Assembly (NCBI GenBank): GCA_963675135.1
Contig: OY776120.1
Span: forward strand, 14,536,001-14,600,000
Source of the DNA: Galeopsis tetrahit
Lineage: Eukaryota > Streptophyta > Magnoliopsida > Lamiales > Lamiaceae
Length of the DNA stretch: 64,000 bases
Reading direction: 5' to 3'
The notes beneath the pieces were generated by a model. That model made no database searches, was not told the origin of the DNA, and saw only the letters and a list, made by a program, of their open reading frames with translations. Below are positions 56,264 through 64,000 of this stretch, one piece after another. The stretch's first letter is position 1; each line of letters starts with the position of its first letter. The position numbers and the translations under genes were made by a program.

Positions 56264-58114
56264 AGCAGAGTGTTTATAAAAATCAAGGGATTTCGATAAT
56301 GTTGAATGCTTGAGAAGTTATTAGAATCAAGAAGTAAAGAACTTGTGAGCAGTTATGAGCGAGTAGTATGGGTTTTGTTAAACCTTGAATTTGGAATCAA
56401 TGGTTGAGATTGAAAAGTTTTGATCCAATGGACAGATATGAAAGTCTTTTGAAATTCAGTTTTACGGAATCGAGGATATTACGTGATTTTGTCAAGATGG
56501 ATTCCGATCGGTTAGACGTCTCCAACAAATTAGAACACTTGAATATAGAAGAAATAACTGCTCTAGGATAGTAATTCAGAAAAGTAATCAACGAGACAAA
56601 CAGCACACAAGGATTTAAGTGGTTCGATCAATGTGATCTACATCCACTGGACCAGATTAGTACTTCTTTGATTGATAAAGAATGTTTACACACTCATTCA
56701 CTCGGAATTGGATATTTCCTCACTTCACTCGTGAACTCACACAACTCAAAGAATACAATAACGTACTAAATCTCTCATCCCAAAAAGGTGTCAACCTTTA
56801 CAATGTACACAATCAAGAGTATATAAAGACCAAAGGTAGTTGCTGCTATTAGGAACTGTTTTGAGTAGTTATCAACCGTTTGCAACCGCTTGTAACAACC
56901 CATGTGCTCTGTTATTGCCCAACTGAAATGGTAGTTATGCCCTCAAGTTGTTGTAACTGTAAACTGTTAGTTAAACTAACTAACTTCGAACCAGAAGACT
57001 TGCCCATAAAGATCAGATCACTACTTAGTGTTCTGATACCCAACTCTTCTGCTCTGATGATCAAAAGCTAACTCTGCTGATAGACTTCATACTGTGCTGA
57101 TCTTTACTGCACTGACCAAGTACTGTGCTGACCCAAGTACTGTGCTGATCTGGTACTGAGCTGATCTACTCTGCTGAAGTACTGATCTTGGTACACTCTG
57201 CTGAAGTACTGATCTTAGTCCAGTCTGCTGAAGTACTGATCTTAATCTAGTCTGCTGAAGTACTGATCTTAATCCAGTACTGTGCTGATCTTACTGTGCT
57301 GATCCCAATTGTGCTGAACTCTAAGCATCACCTTCTCATCTGATTGAAACCCTTCAACTCATCTGATAAGGCCTAAGTCATCTTATTTGATCCTATCAGC
57401 TCAGTAGTTTACTGTGCTGATTTTGAGATTATGAGATAACACTCACAGATTTAATATCGTAAAATTTTGGAATCCGCCTCTTCTATTGGTAGGATAGAGG
57501 AGTGTACTCATCTGACCTAGCATAGTAGAGTTTTGGCGCGAATTGGTTATATACACCTCATTAAATGGAGTGTATAAATCCAATTCTAGGTTTTTCAAAA
57601 TTTTCATTTACAAATTACATTTATATCCTTAATGTGTATTGTTTAAACACTTAGAGTATTTAAATCATGAGAACACTTATCTTGTCTGTTCGAGTCTATT
57701 CAGAACAAACGAGTAGACTAATGTGCACCAGACGAGTTCCCCCTTCGACTGTGCTTGTCTTCTTTGAACATCAAACAATTATTTATACCTGTCTTATCTT
57801 GTGCGACAGATAGTCGAGTAGAATAAATAAGATGAATATCAATTTAGCTTAATGGTCAAGGATCAAACAAGATGACTATTAACAAACTTAAGAGTCAACA
57901 TAAGGTTCTTTAAGAAATCAAAGATTCCCCCTTAAATGTTTATTCCCTTAGTATTACCCTCAGCTTTACCAGCTTCCTCATCGGGTTGTTTGGTCAACTT
58001 GTCTGACCTTGTATACATGTCTGTTGAGTGAGTAGACGAGTGCTCTGCTCTTTTGTGGTAACTTGTCTATTTCTCATTTCTTCTTAGAAATGTACCTGTC
58101 TTGTTAGTACATTG
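56264..58114. other. Spacer of the second Sirevirus with LTR-like patch and repeats
   Basis: About 1.85 kb without a supported ORF. AGTGGTTCGATCAATGTGAT near 56622 recalls AGTGGTTCGACAACTTGTCT in the LTR (51568), so 56.5-57.4 kb may be an old solo LTR of a related family. An imperfect hairpin lies at 57538-57584. GTACTGTGCTGA-type motifs fill 57100-57310. Confidence 0.5.
57170..57277. repeat. 27-bp tandem repeat, four copies
   Basis: TCTGCTGAAGTACTGATCTT starts at 57170, 57197, 57224 and 57251. Related GTGCTGATC motifs flank the array. Confidence 0.9.
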
Positions 58115-60118
58115 CTACATACTAGTAGGGTCAAGATCAATTAGTCCTAGACTAATGCATAATTCACGAAAACGAGCCTCAGCTAATGGTTTTGTGAAAA
58201 TATCAGCTCTTTGAAAATTAGTGTGAATCTTTTCCATACGAATATCCTTCTTTTCTACATGATCACGTATAAAATGGTGTTTCACATCAACATGCTTACA
58301 ACGTGTGTGCATAACTGGATTTTGTGTAATGGCAATAGCACTGTTACTATCACAGAATATGGGAACATTTGATTCACAAATATTATAATCTCTAAGCTGT
58401 TGAATAAACCACAATAATTGACTACAGCAACTACCAGCAGCCATGTACTCGACTTCAGTAGTAGAGGTAGCAACACTTGTCTGCTTTTTCGAAAACCATG
58501 AAATGAGTTTTGTGCCTAAGAATTGACAAGAACCGGATGTAGATTTCCTATCTATTCTACAACCACCAAAATCAGAATCAGAGTAGCCACTTAGGGATAA
58601 ATCATCATTTGAAGGATACCATATACCACGATTGATGGTTCCTTTCAAATATTTCAGAATCCTTTTAGTGGTTTCCATATGACTCTCTTTTGGATTAGCT
58701 TGAAATCGAGCACATACACCAACAGAAAATGCAATATCAGGTCTACTAGCAGTCAAGTACAGTAATAATCCGATAAGACCACGGTAATGAGTTTGATCAG
58801 CACACTTACCATTCTCGTCTGGATCCATCCTGTAGGTAGGTTGCATAGGTACTCCAGAAGATTTACATGTCTTAATACCATACTTGTCTAGTAGATTACG
58901 AGTATACTTTGCTTGATTTATGAAAATCCCTTCTGGGGTCTGTTTTACTTGAAGTCCAAGAAAGTAATTCATTTCACCCATCATAGACATCTCAAATTTA
59001 CTTTGCATGAGTGTTGAAAAGCTTTCACTCAGCTTTTTGTTAGGTGAACCAAAAATGATGTCATCTACATAAATTTGGACGAGTAAAATGTCTTTCCCTT
59101 CTTGTCTTCTGAACAAGGTTCTATCTACCTTGCCCTTAGTAAAACCATTTTCCAATAGAAATTGAGAAAGAGTATCGTACCAGGCTCTTGGAGCTTGTTT
59201 TAGTCCATATAAGGCCTTCTTTAATCTGTATACCTGGTTACCTTTGACTTCGAAACCTGGGGGTTGTTCAACATATACTTATTCCGCAAGAATACCGTTA
59301 AGAAATGCACTTTTAACATCCATTTGATATACTGTAAATTTCATGTAAGCAGCATATGCAAGGAACAATCGAATGGCTTCTAGTCTAGCAACAGGAGCAT
59401 ATGTTTCATCATAATCTATGCCTTCAGCTTGTGAATAACCTTGGGCTACTAGTCAAGCCTTATTTCGAACAACTACATCATTCTCATCTTTCTTATTTTT
59501 GAAAATCCATCGAGTGCCAACTACATTATGATGTTTAGGTCTATCGACAAGTTCCCAGACGTCATTTCGAACAAACTGATTCAACTCGTCTTGCATAGCG
59601 ATGATCCAATTACTATCAGTCAAAGCCTCTTTGATGGTTTTAGGCTCGATAGATGAGAGGAAACAACACCAGCAAAACAAAGATGGACTAGGTTGTTCTT
59701 GTGACTCAAAGAGTTGTCTTCTAGTCTTTACACCAACAGTAGAGTCACCAATGATATTTTCAGTATCATGAGCAGATTTCCATGTTTTTCTAGACTTAGT
59801 AAGCATATTATCATCATCTAGATCAGTTATTGCATCATGCATTTCAATATCATTTACATCAGGAGATTTAATAGGAGTAGACGAGTCGACTAGTTCAGGC
59901 ATGTCAACTGGTCTAGTGGATTTACCTTGAGCACTTACTTTCTCCTGATCATCTGACTCGAGAGCTTTCATGAACGGGTTATAGGCTTGAACAGATTCAT
60001 AAGCTTCTGATTCTTGGTCAGTTTGGATCGATAGATCAGTTACCTTCTTACTGATCTGGTCGGTAGACGAGTCCTGTAGAGATTCATGAAAACTACATGT
60101 GGTGTTTCTTCCACACAT
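58115..60118 (-). pseudogene. pol: Second Sirevirus RT and RNase H, two nonsense codons
   Basis: On - one frame with TGA at 59455-59453 (expected Arg in RNKARLVAQG) and TAA near 59281 (expected Glu before VYVEQP). RT begins with NWIIAMQDELNQFVRNDVW and GTRWIFKNKKDE; the catalytic box is QIYVDDIIFGS in the 59155-58115 part. RNase H has SDSDFGGCRIDRKSTSG, STTEVEYMAAG (usual form STAEAEY) and FCDSNSAIAI. It ends with ADIFTKPLAEARF. At the upstream end a frameshift near 60100 separates it from integrase. Confidence 0.88.
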
Positions 60119-61398
60119 AGGGTAGAGTAGTTGAATACTCTGAATGCTTTGCTAGTCGAGGAGTATCCTAAGAATATCCCCTCGTCTGCCTTAGCATCGA
60201 ATGCATTCAACTTGCTTTTCCCATTGTTATGGATAAAGCACTTACAACCAAATATATGAAAATATGAAACTCTAGGTTTTTGACCTTTCCATACCTCATA
60301 GGGAGTTTTACCTAGTGCTTTATTGATAACACTCCTGTTTTGGGAATGGCATGCAGTATTGATAGCTTCTGCCCAAAACTTCTGAGGAGTATTATACTCT
60401 GTCAGCATGGTCCTACAGGCCTCCTTAAGAGTTCTGTTCCTTCGTTCTGCTACTCCATTTTGTTGTGGTGTCCTTGCTGCACTAGTAAGGTGCTGGATGC
60501 CACGCTTAGAACAAAATTCTTTAATATAGCAGTTAATGAATTCAGTACCCTTGTCACTACGGATCTTGACAATGGACTGATTCTTCTCAACTTGAATCTT
60601 CTTCAACAGATCAGGTAGGAGTGTTTGTGTATCACTCTTCTTGTGTAAGAAGACTACCCAAGTGAACTTAGAATAGTCGTCTACCACAACAAGTGTGTAC
60701 CTTCTACCGTTCAAAGTTGGAGGAGTTATTGGGCCATGTAAGTCCATATGTAGAAGTTCAAGAACTCTACTTGTTGAGAGGGTTGGAATAGATTTAAAGG
60801 AACCTTTTACCTGTTTACCTTTTTGACAGGCATCGCATACATGTGATTTGAAATAAATTTTGTTGGGTATACCTTCAACAAGGTAGTCTCTTGCAATCTT
60901 ATTAATTACCTTAAAGTTCATGTGGCAAAGGCGTCTATGCCAAAGCCAACTGACCTCTTTGGGTGTCTTAGTAAGAAGACAAGTGTCCCGTGGACAACTA
61001 TTCCAATTCACAATGTACACACTACCTTGTCTAATGCCGACGAGTAGTACGGTGTGAGTCCTCTTGTCTATGATTTCGCACTTTTGACTTTTGAACTGCA
61101 CTTTGTAGCCTCGATCACAAAACTGTGAAACAAATAATAGATTATATTTCAAACCTTCTACGTATGATACATCTTGTATCTCTACGTCGCCATTTTGGAT
61201 ATAGCCAAAGCCTTTTGTGATGGCTGTAGAGTTGTCACCGAATATAACCTTTGGTCCTTCTTGCTCATGGTAGCTTGATAGAAGTGTCTTAGTACCAGTC
61301 ATGTGGTGCGAACAACCACTGTCTATGTACCAAGTTTCTCCTATTGAGCCACCCTTCTTGTATAGATCGAGTCGACCCTGCATTAGATGATATTTCAT
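60119..61398 (-). pseudogene. pol: Second Sirevirus protease and integrase
   Basis: On - open for about 430 codons. Protease active site WYIDSGCSHHM (about residue 23). Integrase zinc domain WHRRLCHMNFKVIN to CDACQKGK. Core HMDLHGPI, IRSDKGTEF and QQNGVAERRNR supply D, D and E. The Sirevirus/copia C-terminal motif FGCKCFIHNNGKSKLNAFD is present. Frames differ from both neighbours. Confidence 0.9.
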
Positions 61399-61418
61399 AA
61401 TTTAGGTACCCTCCTTGT

Positions 61419-62654
61419 TTATTGGGGTCCTGGGGGGTTAGTCGCGTTTAATGGAATCCAAATGTACATTGGAGTCCTGAACAAGTTTGATCTTCTAAGC
61501 TTTCGACCATATTTGTTGCAAAATAGGACTTTGTTGTCCTTATCTGGCCTATCAGTCGAGTTCGGGTCTACTCTTTGGAGATAGCCTTTTGACTTAATCT
61601 CTACTTGAGCAGGCACTTGTCTATGATAGTCAGAGTAGGGTTTGTATGCATTAGGTCCATACAGTTTATAGACATGTTTAGGTCTTTCTTCTCCTTCGTT
61701 ATCATATGATTCAGGCGGAGGATATAAGACGGGTTGAGTACGATATTTTGGAGTCACTTTCCTAGGCCTAGACGAGTAGAGCTGAGACTGCCTTATGAAA
61801 GGAGGTCTAGGCTCTTTCCATCTAGTTTGTACTTGTCTAGTACTTGTCTCCTCAGGATACCAGTCCTCGTATTTGACCTGATTAGGTCGTCTACGACTTC
61901 TAGTCCTTTGTTGACTTGTCTTAAACGGAACAGCCTTGTTGTTAACTTTCTTTTTACCTCCCTTGGTAATTGGAATGTTAACTTGAGTCTGTTTGGGTAC
62001 ATTGCCTTCGGATGGAGTTCCAATATCGTATATCATTGGTCCTTTTCCTTTATCATTAGTCAAAGAGCTTGAGATGAAAATAGTAGGGTTCTTAAAAACT
62101 TGAGTAGACGAGCTGGGTGTCTCAGCACCTATGCCTGTCTTGTCAGCAGGAGCCCTATACCTATCTGATAATTCAAGGTTAACCTTAGAGGAGTTAACCA
62201 GGTCAGTAAGTTTAAGGTCTAGAGTGACAACCTCGGTTTCTAAGAACTTATTACGTTCTTCAAGCTTTTTGCACTTGCTTTTTAAAACATTGAATTCATG
62301 TTTCTCAGTAGCATGTGTCTTAAGTAGGTCTTGATACAACTTGTCTGTCAATGCACACTTGTCTTTGAGTTGACTCAACTCTTCTTGCAAGCGTTCATTT
62401 AGGACTGTTATATTAGGATCTACTTTAGACTGAGCTTCCTTAAGATCAATGATTTCTTGTCTTAAAATGATGTTTTCGTCACTGACTTCAATGATTGCCT
62501 GGTTGGCAAGTAGGAGGTCGTCTTCAACTGCACTAGTAGAGTGCTGAAGGCTACTCCCTACTTTGCTACTGGCAGTATCACTTTCATTAGAATCTGATTC
62601 ATCACAAGATTGAAAAGAAGTGGCAGATGATACCTCTTGGTCGATTTTAGCCAT
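61419..62654 (-). pseudogene. gag: Second Sirevirus gag C-terminal coiled coil and linker
   Basis: On - a Ser/Asp-rich head, then a long heptad region (LNERLQEELSQLKDKC, KSKCKKLEERNKFLETE), then a basic and Pro/Tyr-rich linker up to the protease. Such coiled coils between knuckle and protease are usual in Sireviruses. It stops at 61421-61419 after a short Pro-rich end. Confidence 0.75.
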
Positions 62655-62674
62655 GCAGCATAGACCATCATCTA

Positions 62675-62890
62675 CTATGAAACTTCATCGTGATCTGGTT
62701 CAGACGGGTAGCTAGATGAGGATGATGGCAACTCGTCTGAGTCAAAATCAGAGTCATCATTGGCCATCATTGCCTTCTTGCCACGGTTGTATCTTCTTTC
62801 CCTTCGTGCTTTGCGTTCTTCTCGATCATCAGTGCTTAGGTCTGGACATTCATATATGTAGTGACCTGGTTTCTCACAGTTATAGCACAA
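62675..62890 (-). pseudogene. gag: Second Sirevirus zinc knuckle
   Basis: CYNCEKPGHYIYEC fits CX2CX4HX4C. A basic stretch RKARRERRYNRGKK and an acidic/Ser tail follow. A frameshift separates it from the capsid part. Confidence 0.85.
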
Positions 62891-63832
62891 GAGATCATTA
62901 GTAGCCCTTTTAATAGGAGAGTTATTCCTTCGTTTATCACGTCTATCAGAACGTGTAATCTTCCTACCGTCAGACTCTCTATCTTGTCTGTTACCTTTCG
63001 AGACTTCGTCTCTCCTTTCGGACGAGTTTCGGTCTCGTCTGGTCTCAGACGAGTTCTTAGAAGCAGACCCTCTATGATCTCTATAAAATTTCTTATATCT
63101 TCCAAAACGTTTATTAGCCTATCAAACTTTCTGACCATGAGGCTTACCTTATCCTTCAGACTAAGATCAGTATCTAACTCGTCTTTCACAGAAGCAGACC
63201 TTGTCTTAGTCTTTGACCTATCTACCTTAGACGAGCTAGCCTTAAAAGCAACGTTCTTAGATACAGCATGTTCTCTGTCACTACTTACTATGGGTTCATC
63301 TTCGTCTAGATCAAACTCATGGGCCTTTAGAGTTTGAAACATGGTCTCTGCTGTCCACACGTCTATATCTTGGGTATTCTTAACAAGCATTTTTACCATT
63401 TTCCATCGACTATCAAGGCTTTTGAGAATCCTAAGATTGATTTCACGTGGAGTATAAGATTTACCAAGGACTTCCAAGTCATTCATAATTTTGGTAAAAC
63501 GAGTATCCAACTGGTCTATTGTTTCACCAGTTTTCATATGAAATGATTCAAATCTTTGGACTGCTGTGGAAAGCTTGCTTTCTTTGATTAGGGATGTCCC
63601 TTCACAAATGATAGCTAAGCGATCCCACATTTCTTTGGCAGTTTTACATTTTAACACTTTTCCCAGATACTCATTAGGAAGAGTGTGTAAGATGTAATTC
63701 TTAGCCAAGCTATCCAAATTATTCTGTCTCATTTCTTCAGAGGTTAGTTCTGACCTTGGTTTCTTGATGAGAGTACCCACGGGTTGGTTTTTGTCAAGGG
63801 CAGCAGTATTGGGGATCATGGTCACTATTGGA
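62836..63832 (-). pseudogene. gag: Second Sirevirus gag capsid part, N-terminus cut by an insertion
   Basis: On - IKKPRSELTSEEMRQNNLDS, AKEMWDRLAIICEGTSLIKE, FESFHMKTGETIDQLDTRF and ILKSLDSRWKMVKMLV are typical of copia/Sirevirus capsid (UBN2-like). The frame is open upstream of the first ATG to 63832, where a CCGGGC-rich repeat begins, so the first part of gag must lie beyond the window. Homology leaves this frame near 63115 before the knuckle. Confidence 0.85.
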
Positions 63833-64000
63833 TAGAGATGTTTATCCGGGCCGGGCTAACCGGGCTGGCCCGTTTAACCCTGAAAAATACAGGGTTAGGG
63901 TTCATGAATTATAGGCCCGTTTAAAACCGGGCTTTTTTTACCCGGACCGGTTAGCCCGTGGGCTAAACCGGGCTAGCCCGCAGGGCTACAGGGCCAGCCC
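63833..64000. mobile_element. CCGGGC-rich hAT-like MITE, left end only
   Basis: TAGAGATGTTTATCCGGGCC begins a stretch of CCGGGCTAACCGGGCTGGCCC-type alternation; these repeats are widespread in eudicots and usually have 8-bp TSDs. The expected TSD here would be CTATTGGA (63825-63832). The right end is outside the window. Confidence 0.6.

Larger units (their letters stand above)
51342..64000 (-). mobile_element. Second Sirevirus-like element, older, right end outside the window
   Basis: Read on -: gag, zinc knuckle, coiled coil, protease, integrase, RT, RNase H, a 1.85-kb spacer, a 1144-codon extra ORF, a polypurine tract and a 3' LTR (52645 down to 51342). Several frameshifts and stops show greater age than the first Sirevirus. 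The proteins are clearly different from those of the 40.8-50.9 kb element (different knuckle, linker and extra ORF), so it belongs to another family. Confidence 0.88.

Noticed and set aside
56489..57440. A defined solo LTR
   Set aside because: One short shared string with the 51.3-52.6 kb LTR and LTR-like texture, but no TG...CA edges with a TSD could be fixed.
1..64000. CRISPR array, bacterial operon, plasmid or phage features
   Set aside because: No spacer-repeat pattern or bacterial gene is seen; all tandem repeats have directly adjoining units, and the genes are plant retroelement genes.

Overview
This window is repeat-rich nuclear DNA of a flowering plant, most likely a eudicot. The evidence is the presence of Ty3/gypsy elements of the Tat and Athila types, two Sirevirus-like Ty1/copia elements, Stowaway, CACTA, hAT and Mutator-type DNA transposons, a Helitron, a tRNA-derived SINE, a TRIM element and GT-AG introns. 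There is no sign of bacterial or organellar DNA. Most element edges below rest on target-site duplications (TSDs) read directly from the sequence.

Layout. 1-19753: 3' part of a decayed Tat-type element (gag-pol on +). It carries a spliced antisense gene (on -) and a 3' LTR. A complete Athila-type element (6219-16620, on -, TSD CAGGG) sits inside an exon of that antisense gene. 19937-24862: a young, complete Ty1/copia element with short LTRs and an unbroken 1440-residue polyprotein (TSD GTTTG). 24868-38721: an AT-rich interval holding many small elements: Stowaway (25021, 33941), CACTA-like (25687-27357, TSD TTA), Helitron (27564-28127), SINE (28748-28854), Mutator-like (30037-30859, 9-bp TSD), a foldback repeat (33062-33510), TRIM (34688-35174) and hAT (36031-36585). 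It also holds the only clear cellular gene, a 121-residue protein on - at 32315-32680, and two tandem-repeat loci (37663-38134 and 38270-38595). 38722-51088: a solo LTR of Athila type (TSD CTACC), split by a very young Sirevirus-like element (40801-50916). 51342-64000: a second, older Sirevirus-like element on -, running off the right edge, with a 1144-codon extra gene. A (CCGGGC)-rich hAT-like repeat begins inside its gag at 63833.

The retrotransposon genes are polyprotein domains (capsid, protease, integrase, reverse transcriptase, RNase H) that serve element replication in cis. Only the copia at 20303-24625 still has an open frame for all of them. The more unusual content is the set of extra genes: the intron-containing antisense gene of the Tat element, and the long extra ORFs downstream of pol in both Sirevirus-like elements. 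None of the three shows an obvious signal peptide or membrane segment. All three have acidic or serine-rich linkers, and two have coiled-coil tails. All ages and mismatch counts are by eye.
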